Source of the DNA: a virus
Virus record (IMG/VR): IMGVR_UViG_3300019776_000134
Location: 1 to 20,170 of that record
Direction: 5' to 3' (one strand)
DNA: 20,170 nucleotides
Position 1 is the first letter of the stretch. Each line of letters opens with the position of its first letter. Made by a program: the position numbers and the translations under genes. Shown here in pieces: positions 1 through 4,949 of this stretch. A model generated the notes under the pieces. That model did no database searches. It was not told the origin of the DNA and saw nothing but the letters and a program-made list of their open reading frames with translations.

Positions 1-1
1 C

Positions 2-154
2 AATCAATTAACTTTTGATGAATATTCAGAATTATTAAACAAGTATCATGAAATCGAAAAGAATCAAGCAATTAATTTTGCTTTAACTGTTGCTATTTTT
101 CTATATGTTTTCATAGTTTGTTGTTTATTGTTTGTCATTGTGTGGGGGGGCTAA
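2..154 (+). CDS. 3' end of a small membrane protein gene (partial)
   Basis: This is an open frame that enters from the left edge and ends at TAA 152-154, giving 50 C-terminal residues; the start is outside the window. The visible part has a polar, probably helical stretch (residues 1-23) followed by a strongly hydrophobic segment of about 25 residues rich in V, I, F and L, with two adjacent cysteines, ending in W-G-G. The protein therefore probably ends in a C-terminal transmembrane anchor. It converges on the leftward gene at 125..469 and their ends overlap by 30 nt. I do not recognise a family. The frame is short and could be chance, but the clean amphipathic-then-membrane pattern favours a real gene. 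Confidence 0.5.
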   Translation, partial: NQLTFDEYSELLNKYHEIEKNQAINFALTVAIFLYVFIVCCLLFVIVWGG

Positions 155-469
155 ATTTGATATTGCCCATTGGGTTAATTCCAATGCCCTTTTATAACCT
201 TCTTTGTAACCATCTGAATACCTAATTTCATTTTCTGAGATTGTCATTTCTTTGGCTTGTTTCCAATCTTCAACGGTTAATTCTCGATTATATGCTATTT
301 CCCATAACCACTCCACTGCCGTCTGTTGTTTATCTTTTTCCATAAGTTCTTTTAGTTTTTCTTTACGCTCTTTTCTTAGTTGCTCTCTATTTTCAATACG
401 CCATTTGTTCTTTGCTATTGAATCCGATTGCTCTGCGTTTTCAAGGAGTTGTTTTATTTTGTCGTTCAT
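125..469 (-). CDS. Small charged coiled-coil phage protein, unknown function
   Basis: The 114-residue protein has no signal peptide or membrane segment. Residues about 1-50 are very rich in K, E, R and Q and probably form a long helix or coiled coil. After that comes a stretch with the pattern AVEWLWEIAYNRELTVEDW followed by QAKEM, which I associate from memory with small hypothetical proteins of Bacteroidota phages. The ATG overlaps the stop of the upstream gene (466..765) in an ATGA junction, so the two are probably coupled. An AAGGAGGTGA sequence lies at 473-482 just ahead of the ATG, a very strong Shine-Dalgarno match that is unusual for this type of host. It is the last gene of a three-gene leftward unit. 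Function unknown. Confidence 0.75.
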   Translation of the reverse strand: MNDKIKQLLENAEQSDSIAKNKWRIENREQLRKERKEKLKELMEKDKQQTAVEWLWEIAYNRELTVEDWKQAKEMTISENEIRYSDGYKEGYKRALELTQWAISNLAPPHNDKQ

Positions 470-765
470 TGCTCACCTCCTTCAAATTCCCTGGCCTTAT
501 ACTTATAACCGTGCATTGACTTTGCCGCATCCTCACCATGCCTAAACAATGCCTCAAAATACTTATATCCAACGCTCGGGCCTCCAGCTGCATTATAAGC
601 TTCTGCAATCACGTCTGCCTCTTCTTGCAATCTACGTTCACAAATCAAAATTGCCGTTTTTAACGTGTTTTGTGCGTCACGGTTAAATCCGTGCCTGGTT
701 TCAAATCGGTTGTGCTCCAATAAGGTCGTAAGGTCAATGATGGCATTTTCCAACGGGGTATTCAT
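466..765 (-). CDS. Small phage protein, unknown function
   Basis: The 99-residue soluble protein is mostly helical in appearance: an N-terminal helix with ENAIIDLTTLLEHNRFE, then a second helix with ERRLQEEADVIAEAYNAA. A glycine/aromatic segment (GPSVGYKYFEALFRHGEDA) follows. The ATG sits in an ATGA overlap with the stop of the upstream small membrane protein (762..983), and its own stop overlaps the next ATG in the same way, so it is the middle gene of a coupled trio. A GGGAGG sequence lies about eight bases before the ATG. I do not recognise a domain. The tight coupling on both sides is the main evidence that it is real. Confidence 0.7.
   Translation of the reverse strand: MNTPLENAIIDLTTLLEHNRFETRHGFNRDAQNTLKTAILICERRLQEEADVIAEAYNAAGGPSVGYKYFEALFRHGEDAAKSMHGYKYKAREFEGGEQ
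473..482 (-). promoter_or_regulatory. Very strong Shine-Dalgarno sequence before the 125..469 gene
   Basis: On the minus strand the sequence AAGGAGGTGA is followed by GAGCA-type spacing to ATG at 469 (AGGAGG is six bases from the start). Ten bases are complementary to the conserved 16S rRNA 3' end. It lies inside the last codons of the upstream gene (E-G-G-E-Q), so part of the match may be coding constraint. Confidence 0.5.
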
Positions 766-983
766 TTCGTGGCCCTCCCTTTGTAAAATTTGTAATTGTA
801 AATCGTTTGTGTGTACTCATCAAAATGAGGGATCATTTCATCACGCTCATACTGAAAAGGTTTCGCCTCTGGAAGGCTTGCGATGTCGCGCTTGTATTGT
901 TTGATTTTCCATGCTAGGAAACTAAGCCCCAAGGCAACAGGGCTCACGATTAGAATGTAAATTAAGTCCATAGTGTTATTCAT
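762..983 (-). CDS. Small membrane protein with N-terminal anchor
   Basis: From ATG 983 the product is 73 residues. Residues about 5-24 (DLIYILIVSPVALGLSFLAW) form one transmembrane helix. A basic turn (KIKQYKR) then suggests that the polar C-terminal part, rich in Y, F, D and K, lies in the cytoplasm. The frame stays open up to a TTG at 1010, but I prefer ATG 983 because a promoter -7-like box lies at 993-1000, between the two candidate starts. The stop is coupled by ATGA to the next gene. It is the first gene of the leftward trio. Function unknown; the position at the edge of the early region would fit an accessory or host-interaction role, but that is a guess. Confidence 0.65.
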   Translation of the reverse strand: MNNTMDLIYILIVSPVALGLSFLAWKIKQYKRDIASLPEAKPFQYERDEMIPHFDEYTQTIYNYKFYKGRATK

Positions 984-992
984 TTGTGGAAG

Positions 993-1023
993 CAAATTAA
1001 ACACACTCAATTCACATATGCAA
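993..1023 (-). promoter_or_regulatory. Bacteroidota-type promoter for the 762..983 gene
   Basis: On the minus strand TTG (1023-1021), 20 bases, then TTAATTTG (1000-993) match the known -33 TTG / -7 TAnnTTTG pattern with one mismatch in the -7 box. The predicted start of transcription falls a few bases before ATG 983. It lies directly downstream of the terminator of the preceding gene. Confidence 0.5.
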
Positions 1024-1043
1024 GAAAAAAGTGAAATAATTTT

Positions 1044-1081
1044 GTAAAAAAATACAAAAGGCGACCAAAACGGCCGCCCTT
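1044..1081 (-). terminator. Rho-independent terminator of the HTH gene
   Basis: Read on the minus strand, AAGGGCGGCC (1081-1072), a five-base loop and GGTCGCCTTT (1066-1057) form a 10-bp stem with two mismatches. It is followed by a T-rich tract TTTTGTATTTTTTT. It begins 29 bases past the stop of the 1110..1307 gene and separates that gene from the next leftward unit. Confidence 0.75.
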
Positions 1082-1109
1082 GTTATGAGAATAAAACACA
1101 ACGCCACTG

Positions 1110-1307
1110 TCAATGGCCCTCAAATTTACGATAGTTTTCTATTTCCTTTTCAATCAATCGCATTATTTGAATTGTTTTCGGTTCCTGTTCCTGCCATTGC
1201 GTTAATAGGCCACGTCTAACGCCAGCAGTTTTGCAGATTGCATTTAATGTGGTGCCCATATTCAGGCATTCCTTACGCCATTTAATTACAATATTTTCAT
1301 CATCCAT
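1110..1307 (-). CDS. Small HTH DNA-binding protein, candidate Cro/CI-like regulator
   Basis: The 65-residue basic protein carries a helix-turn-helix-like segment at about residues 19-40: TLNAICKTAGV, then RRGLLTQWQ. A C-terminal helix (IQIMRLIEKEIENYRKF) follows. This resembles small phage and Bacteroidota HTH proteins in which an A-G-V turn precedes the recognition helix. I use ATG 1307; the frame is open further upstream, but that would run through the start of the divergent exonuclease gene and past the promoter. It has its own promoter box (1312-1319) and terminator (1044-1081), so it is a one-gene unit. Its divergent position next to the recombination genes, with a dyad in the spacer, suggests it represses that promoter and perhaps its own. 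Regulatory role is inferred. Confidence 0.65.
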   Translation of the reverse strand: MDDENIVIKWRKECLNMGTTLNAICKTAGVRRGLLTQWQEQEPKTIQIMRLIEKEIENYRKFEGH

Positions 1308-1311
1308 ATTA

Positions 1312-1319
1312 CAAATATA
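1312..1319 (-). promoter_or_regulatory. -7 box of the HTH gene promoter
   Basis: TATATTTG on the minus strand is an exact TAnnTTTG match, followed by four bases (TAAT) and the ATG at 1307. A TTG lies 23 bases upstream, slightly further than the usual spacing of about 20. The transcript would start at or next to the ATG. Confidence 0.55.
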
Positions 1320-1326
1320 CGAAATT

Positions 1327-1346
1327 ATTGCATAAATTTGCACAAT
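1327..1346. promoter_or_regulatory. Candidate operator dyad in the divergent spacer
   Basis: ATTG-CAT-AAATTT-GCA-CAAT is an imperfect palindrome in which 7 of 10 base pairs are symmetrical, centred on AAATTT. It covers the plus-strand -7 box and reaches the exonuclease start codon, where a bound repressor would block transcription. The small HTH protein next door is the obvious candidate ligand. Confidence 0.4.
1333..1340 (+). promoter_or_regulatory. -7 box of the exonuclease/recT promoter
   Basis: TAAATTTG is an exact TAnnTTTG match, followed by CACA and the ATG at 1345. No convincing TTG is found about 20 bases upstream. The transcript would be nearly or fully leaderless. Confidence 0.5.
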
Positions 1347-2097
1347 GGAGAAACACATATTGTCAAAGTCACGCCTGGATTTAATACACAAAGCCCCTGT
1401 ATTATATAAAGCGAAATACATTGATGGCACTTTAAAAGGATCGGATGACAGCCCGGCCTTAATATTGGGCAAGGCTTTACACTGTCGCATTTTGGAGCCT
1501 CAAGAATTTGGGAAACGCTATACAATAGCCCCACAGATTGATAAACGCACAAAAGAAGGTAAAGAGTTATGGAATCGGTTTTTAATTGAAACTGAGGGCC
1601 TCACAGTGCTTACGCGTGAGCAAGATCATCAGATTGAAGCAATGGCAAAAAGCGTTTTTGAACACCCAGCGGCTGCGCTTTTATTAAAAAAGGATGGCAA
1701 AAGCGAAATTATGGTTAATTGGCAAGACGAAAGCCTGGTGCCTTGCCGTGGGATTATTGACCGGCTAACTGATGACGGGTTGATTATTGATTTAAAAACA
1801 ACGGATGATGCAAGTCCTAAGGGTTTCGCTAGATCAGTGCACAAATATCGTTACCACGTGCAAGCTGCATTTTATTGGGATGGTGTGCCCAATTCACAAG
1901 GTTTCTTTTTTATTGCAGTGGAAAAATCAGAGCCTTATTTGGTTGGGGTTTACTATTTAACCCAGGATGATCTAAACAGAGGCCGTCAAGAATATAAAGA
2001 AGATATTGCTCGTTTTATTGAATGCGTGAAACGTGATGAATGGCCTGGCTATGGCGATATCGTTCAAGCTTTAACACTTTTTAACTATGGAAAATAA
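1345..2097 (+). CDS. PDDEXK-family exonuclease of a phage recombination pair
   Basis: The 250-residue protein matches the RecE C-terminal/DUF3799 type of PDDEXK nuclease, which resects double-stranded DNA ends to expose single strands for annealing. Visible motifs in order: GKALH (residues 42-46), E121 in SEIMVNW, D139 in CRGIIDR, D149-x-K151 in IIDLKTT, and Q173-x-x-x-Y177 in QAAFY. These correspond to the active-site and helix motifs of lambda-exonuclease and RecB-like nucleases. The length fits a stand-alone nuclease domain without the long N-terminal part of E. coli RecE. It is the first gene of a rightward pair and overlaps the RecT-like gene by 11 nt. Its promoter faces the HTH gene across a 37-bp spacer, so it is probably an early, repressible gene. 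Confidence 0.88.
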   Translation: MEKHILSKSRLDLIHKAPVLYKAKYIDGTLKGSDDSPALILGKALHCRILEPQEFGKRYTIAPQIDKRTKEGKELWNRFLIETEGLTVLTREQDHQIEAMAKSVFEHPAAALLLKKDGKSEIMVNWQDESLVPCRGIIDRLTDDGLIIDLKTTDDASPKGFARSVHKYRYHVQAAFYWDGVPNSQGFFFIAVEKSEPYLVGVYYLTQDDLNRGRQEYKEDIARFIECVKRDEWPGYGDIVQALTLFNYGK

Positions 2098-2659
2098 AGA
2101 AATAACACAACAACCCACTGGCTTTGAAGTCGCACAACGCGAAGCAAAAGCACTGTCATCATCTGACCTTGTACCTCAACAATACAAAGGAAACGTCGCC
2201 AATACTTTGGTGGCTTTAGAAATTGCACATCGCATAGGCGCAAGCCCATTGATGGTGATGCAAAATCTTCACATCATTCATGGCCGTCCATCATGGTCTA
2301 GCACTTTTGTAATTGCTGCAATTAACGGATCCGGAAAGTTTACCGCTTTACGCTTTGTGGGCGATCTTAAAACTGGCATCAAAGCCGTAAGTGTTGAAAA
2401 GGCGACAGGCGAGCCTATTGAAGGCCCAGTCGTTACAATGGACATGGCGAAAGCCGAGGGATGGTTAGACAAGGCCGGGAGCAAGTGGAAAACAATGCCT
2501 GAACTGATGATGCGCTATCGTGCAGCTGCTTTCTTTGGCCGTTTATATGCGCCCGAAATTACAATGGGAATGCACAGCGTTGAAGAAATCATTGATATAA
2601 CTCACGAAGAGCCAAACGCAGTTGCGCAGCTCAACGCAATGATCAGCCCAAAAGATTAA
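2087..2659 (+). CDS. recT: RecT-like single-strand DNA annealing protein
   Basis: The 190-residue protein resembles the RecT/Bet superfamily. It has a substrate-like opening (LVPQQYKGNVANTLVALEIA), then HRIGASPLMVMQNLHIIHGR, in which position on the fold is set by the G-x-x-P pattern. A C-terminal segment R-Y-R-A-A-A-F-F-G-R-LYAPE-ITMGMHSVEE is typical of phage RecT relatives. These proteins coat and anneal the single strands made by the partner exonuclease. It is shorter than E. coli RecT (about 270 residues), lacking much of the variable C-terminal tail. Its start lies inside the end of the exonuclease gene (11-nt overlap), so the two are co-translated. Its 3' end overlaps the convergent lysin gene by 17 nt, and a terminator follows 32 bases later. 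Family assignment is good; the exact subfamily is uncertain. Confidence 0.8.
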   Translation: MENKEITQQPTGFEVAQREAKALSSSDLVPQQYKGNVANTLVALEIAHRIGASPLMVMQNLHIIHGRPSWSSTFVIAAINGSGKFTALRFVGDLKTGIKAVSVEKATGEPIEGPVVTMDMAKAEGWLDKAGSKWKTMPELMMRYRAAAFFGRLYAPEITMGMHSVEEIIDITHEEPNAVAQLNAMISPKD

Positions 2660-3206
2660 CGATATCTTTGGATTCTATTAGTGTATACGTAAAGCGGTTG
2701 CCGTGATGGGCGGCCGCTTTTTTTGCTAATAGCATAAACTCGTTAAAATCAGCAACTCGCTTAAATACCTGGCATCCATGGCTCCAGTCGTCAACTCGTG
2801 CGCTATCAACTCCAGCCTTATGTATGTTGATTCCAAAAACGCCAGTTTCAGTTTTATCAGTTTGATAGATTCCATCTTTTGTATAATCACGATACACAGT
2901 CACCGGACCGCATTGTTTTAATGCCTCATATTTTCCCTGGTGTAAACCGATGGCGTGGCTTCCTCTGTATTGGTTGCAAACTAGGCGAGCGGTTCCGCCT
3001 CCGTTGTCTGTGGTGATCATCCATTTTTTGATTTGCCAAACGCCACCGACTTGATAAACCACATAAAGCAAATCATCAAAAGCATTAGTAACTTTATTGC
3101 CGGTTGCAGAGTTGCGCACCCCAATAATATTCAGGTTATAATCACCGCCCTCAAAGAAAGCGTATTTCTTAGCAGCCATCGTGGCTTTGATTTGCTCAAG
3201 TGTCAT
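2643..3206 (-). CDS. Lysin with an L,D-transpeptidase (YkuD)-like H...SHGC motif
   Basis: From ATG 3206 the product is 187 residues. It carries NLNIIGVRN (residues 24-32), a region RGSHAIGLHQGKYEAL, and FGINIHKAG with H129 followed by W-S-H-G-C (142-145). This spacing of His and a following SHGC matches the catalytic H-x(n)-[ST]HGC signature of YkuD-type cysteine enzymes, which act on peptidoglycan peptides. I recall similar proteins as lysis-region genes of Bacteroidota phages. It has no signal peptide, so it should depend on the upstream holin. I prefer 3206 because it forms an ATGA junction with the upstream gene and the residues before it are not needed. An in-frame ATG at 3260 with AGAGGTGAT before it is an alternative that adds 18 residues. 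Lytic activity is inferred. Confidence 0.75.
   Translation of the reverse strand: MTLEQIKATMAAKKYAFFEGGDYNLNIIGVRNSATGNKVTNAFDDLLYVVYQVGGVWQIKKWMITTDNGGGTARLVCNQYRGSHAIGLHQGKYEALKQCGPVTVYRDYTKDGIYQTDKTETGVFGINIHKAGVDSARVDDWSHGCQVFKRVADFNEFMLLAKKAAAHHGNRFTYTLIESKDIVNLLG
2692..2724 (+). terminator. Rho-independent terminator of the recombination operon
   Basis: AAGCGGTTGCC, a six-base loop GTGATG, and GGCGGCCGCTT form an 11-bp stem (two G-T wobbles) at 2692-2719, directly followed by a run of seven T ending at 2724. It starts 32 bases after the recT stop. It lies entirely inside the last codons of the oppositely oriented lysin gene. Confidence 0.85.
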
Positions 3207-3508
3207 AGTATTGCGAAAATAAGTGTTAATAATGAAAGTCCAATGCTCACGCGTTGCCATTTGATCACCTCTTTGCTAGTTGCCTGTATACAATCTAAAA
3301 GCTTAGTTTGTATCTTATCCTGTTGGGCAATGACAGCACTGTCAACTTTACGAAACTCACGGCAAAGCGCTAAATTTTCTCTGGCTTCTGCGCCCTTAAT
3401 CAGGTAGTAATTACTTTCCGCAACTGTCGAGCTGTCGGTGCATTGCGATAAGGCGCTTTGTGGCACCGCAAGAAGTATCGCCAGAATAATAAATGTAAAG
3501 CGTGTCAT
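3203..3508 (-). CDS. Exported membrane-anchored protein, candidate spanin partner
   Basis: The 101-residue product has a signal peptide-like N-terminus (residues 1-22: basic TR, hydrophobic core FIILAILLAV, then QSALSQ) with Cys23 right after it. A polar, helical middle follows (residues 24-80), and residues about 87-101 form a C-terminal hydrophobic helix. The cysteine lacks a proper lipobox (S-Q-C rather than a small residue at -1), so lipidation is doubtful. The first 98 nt lie in a different frame inside the 3' end of the 3411..3704 gene, the nested arrangement typical of Rz/Rz1 spanins. The start cannot move without destroying the signal sequence. Position between holin candidate and lysin supports a role in outer-membrane disruption; the family is not recognised. 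Confidence 0.65.
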   Translation of the reverse strand: MTRFTFIILAILLAVPQSALSQCTDSSTVAESNYYLIKGAEARENLALCREFRKVDSAVIAQQDKIQTKLLDCIQATSKEVIKWQRVSIGLSLLTLIFAIL

Positions 3509-3704
3509 ATTTTTGATTGATTAGAACTTGAGTATCGTGAAGAGTTTTGTATTTTAATTTGATTTTCAAAAGAGTATCGTGCAATAACTCTATTTGCTTA
3601 TCAATTTGAGTGATTTTAAGGGGCTTTTCAGGCACTTTCGCAATGGTATAAAGGCAAAGTGCCAATATCATTAAACAAACTATCCAAAAGCCCCCGTTTT
3701 TCAT
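3411..3704 (-). CDS. N-terminally anchored coiled-coil protein, candidate inner-membrane spanin
   Basis: The 97-residue product has one N-terminal transmembrane helix (residues about 6-22, FWIVCLMILALCLYTIA). A charged region with heptad-like spacing (residues about 30-72, with IDKQIELLHDTLLKIKLKYK) follows, then a C-terminal part with two cysteines (SCG and SCGK). This is the layout of an inner-membrane spanin: short cytoplasmic tail, anchor, periplasmic coiled coil. The ATG overlaps the holin candidate's stop in an ATGA junction. The last third of the gene is overlapped out of frame by the start of 3203..3508. Sequence similarity to a known spanin is not evident to me, so the role rests on topology and position. 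Confidence 0.65.
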   Translation of the reverse strand: MKNGGFWIVCLMILALCLYTIAKVPEKPLKITQIDKQIELLHDTLLKIKLKYKTLHDTQVLINQKYDTLYIYYSGDTSCGATKRLIAMHRQLDSCGK

Positions 3705-3934
3705 TCTTCGTTTTTGGGTTTGCCGCTGAATTTGTCAACAGAAGTGAATCCAAGTGTCAAAATAACAACCCATTCAACGGATTCAACCAACTCTTTTGAC
3801 GGTGCAATTTCTGCAGGGCTCAAGGAATTGTGCGCCATAGTGCCGAACAAAACGAAAGCACCAATGATTCCGACAAAGCGTTTTGAACTCAATTCGCCTT
3901 TATCGCCTTTAAATATTTCTAGTAATTTTTTCAT
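3701..3934 (-). CDS. Two-helix membrane protein, candidate holin
   Basis: The 77-residue protein has a polar start (KKLLEIFKGDKGELSSKR), a first hydrophobic helix at about residues 20-36 (FVGIIGAFVLFGTMAH), a short loop, and a second helix at about 54-68 (EWVVILTLGFTSVDKF). It ends in a charged tail (SGKPKNEE). Size and two-helix topology fit a class II holin, and the SSKR motif before the first helix is familiar from small lysis-region membrane proteins of Bacteroidota phages. It lies two bases after a tiny basic gene and is coupled by ATGA to the spanin candidate downstream. Without a family hit the holin call is by context; it could be another small membrane protein. Confidence 0.65.
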   Translation of the reverse strand: MKKLLEIFKGDKGELSSKRFVGIIGAFVLFGTMAHNSLSPAEIAPSKELVESVEWVVILTLGFTSVDKFSGKPKNEE

Positions 3935-3936
3935 AG

Positions 3937-4056
3937 TTATCTACCTTGGCCACGATATTTTTTCTCTGGCTTGTTATTTTTTGAATGTACACCCTTGTTT
4001 TTACGCTTAGGCTTTGGTTGCCACTTTGCAGCTGCAGTTACTTTTGTCTTTGCCAT
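3937..4056 (-). CDS. Tiny highly basic phage protein (39 residues)
   Basis: This short frame fills the gap between two lysis-region genes. Its ATG overlaps the upstream TAA by one base (TAATG), and its TAA ends two bases before the next ATG. The product has 14 lysines or arginines and one acidic residue, with KPKRKNKGVHSKNNKPEKK in the middle and an ending KKYRGQGR. I recall similar very short proteins with a terminal Y-x-GQG-[RK] from Bacteroidota phage and bacterial genomes, but know of no function. The charge suggests binding to nucleic acid or ribosomes. The exact fit to both neighbours is the strongest evidence. It is easily missed by gene finders because of its size. Confidence 0.75.
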   Translation of the reverse strand: MAKTKVTAAAKWQPKPKRKNKGVHSKNNKPEKKYRGQGR

Positions 4057-4427
4057 TATCTTTTAATCCCGTTTAGTTGCAGCATATTGTTGATGCTAAG
4101 CGTGTCCATTTCAGCCAGTGCTGTATCGACTCCCATAAACATCATAGTAACAGCGTATTTTTCAACTTTTGCTTCCATCACTTGCGCCTTTTCTTCAGCT
4201 TTAATAACTGCTTCTTTCAACTCTGCCTTTTCTGCAACCTTAGCCTCTACCATTTTTTCAGTTACGGCTTTGGCTGCTTTGGTTGCCATTCCCACTGCGT
4301 GAGTATTATGCTGAATCTTTTTGAGCAGTGCATTTATTTCATTTTCGGGCGCTGGCTTAACTGCCCAACTTTCAGTAAATAAATATCCGCAGATAAATAG
4401 AAACGAGAAAATGTATAGAACCCTCAT
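4056..4427 (-). CDS. Exported or anchored coiled-coil protein, unknown function
   Basis: The 123-residue protein begins with a hydrophobic segment (residues about 3-22, VLYIFSFLFICGYLFTESWAV) that could be a signal peptide or anchor. A long alanine/lysine/glutamate-rich helix covers residues about 40-95 (for example KAELKEAVIKAEEKAQ), very likely a coiled coil. The C-terminal part is richer in methionine (MMFMGVDTALAEMDTL). It lies four bases after 4432..4713 and is joined by TAATG to the tiny basic gene. Its topology resembles the two other small anchored coiled-coil proteins of this region, so it could be a spanin-like or envelope-spanning protein. No family is recognised. Confidence 0.6.
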   Translation of the reverse strand: MRVLYIFSFLFICGYLFTESWAVKPAPENEINALLKKIQHNTHAVGMATKAAKAVTEKMVEAKVAEKAELKEAVIKAEEKAQVMEAKVEKYAVTMMFMGVDTALAEMDTLSINNMLQLNGIKR

Positions 4428-4431
4428 CGTA

Positions 4432-4713
4432 TTAAAGTTTTTTCATTGAGTTAATTATGCGTAGTTCAGTGATCGCCGCAGACAAAGCACTATCGGCAGT
4501 TTTGAGCGCCCTGTAAGCCTGTTTTTGTTCTGCTCTTAGCTGCGCCATCTCTTTCCGGCATTCGTCAATTTGTTGCTGATTCCCCGAACGCAAATCCATA
4601 TAAAGATAGCTAACTGCCAACAACATACAAAAAGCCACGGCAGCAACTGGATTTTTACGAAATTGGTCAAAGCTAACAGGTAGCGCATTGGGTTTTATTT
4701 TTGGAGCAGTCAT
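4432..4713 (-). CDS. Single-span membrane protein with coiled coil
   Basis: The 93-residue protein has a polar start of about 20 residues, a transmembrane helix at about 22-40 (PVAAVAFCMLLAVSYLYMDL), and a C-terminal coiled-coil-like region (QQQIDECRKEMAQLRAEQKQ and onwards). The predicted orientation puts the coiled coil outside the inner membrane, again like an inner-membrane spanin, although two further candidates lie downstream. The start codon is joined to the previous gene by a TAATG-type junction at 4713. I do not recognise a family. Confidence 0.6.
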   Translation of the reverse strand: MTAPKIKPNALPVSFDQFRKNPVAAVAFCMLLAVSYLYMDLRSGNQQQIDECRKEMAQLRAEQKQAYRALKTADSALSAAITELRIINSMKKL

Positions 4714-4943
4714 TATTCAGTAGGTGGAAATGGTGGTGGTAGTGGTGGTATGTATTCGGCTTCGGGTAAATCTAAAACCCAAGCCCATTCGGTTGTTGCA
4801 ACAACTTGCTTGTCCTCATCGGATAGGAATAAAAACCAAACATTATCGATTGACAAAACGCAATTAAAGAATTGGTATTCGGTGTAATACTGACCTTGTA
4901 CTTGGTTGTATTCATTTTCTGAAAGTGTATATCCTATTGACAT
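4713..4943 (-). CDS. Small aromatic, proline-ended tail-region protein
   Basis: The 76-residue soluble protein is rich in Y, W and F (for example QYYTEYQFFNCVLSIDNVWF) and ends in a proline-rich tail (YIPPLPPPFPPTE). The pattern suggests a compact beta-rich domain with an extended C-terminus. It follows the tail-tip gene by six bases and is coupled to the next gene. Small proteins of this kind, with a W-x-x-x-L-x-x-A-E-Y then prolines, are familiar from the fibre region of Bacteroidota phages, where they may be minor tail or fibre-assembly proteins. Function unknown. Confidence 0.6.
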   Translation of the reverse strand: MSIGYTLSENEYNQVQGQYYTEYQFFNCVLSIDNVWFLFLSDEDKQVVATTEWAWVLDLPEAEYIPPLPPPFPPTE

Positions 4944-4949
4944 AATTTG

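Noticed and set aside
984-1010. Upstream extension of the small membrane protein gene to a TTG codon
   Set aside because: The TTG lies upstream of a good -7 box at 993-1000, and an ATG at 983 gives a normal membrane-protein start.
1308-1490. Upstream extension of the HTH gene, giving a 126-residue protein
   Set aside because: The extra part is antisense to the start of the exonuclease gene and covers both promoters; the recognisable protein starts at ATG 1307.
2400-2643. Terminator for the leftward late block after the lysin gene
   Set aside because: I found no hairpin with a following T-run on the minus strand; the nearby strong hairpin has its T-run on the plus strand only.
3438-3446. Lipobox at Cys23 of the 3203..3508 protein
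   Set aside because: The residue before the cysteine is glutamine, not glycine, alanine or serine, so lipidation is not supported.
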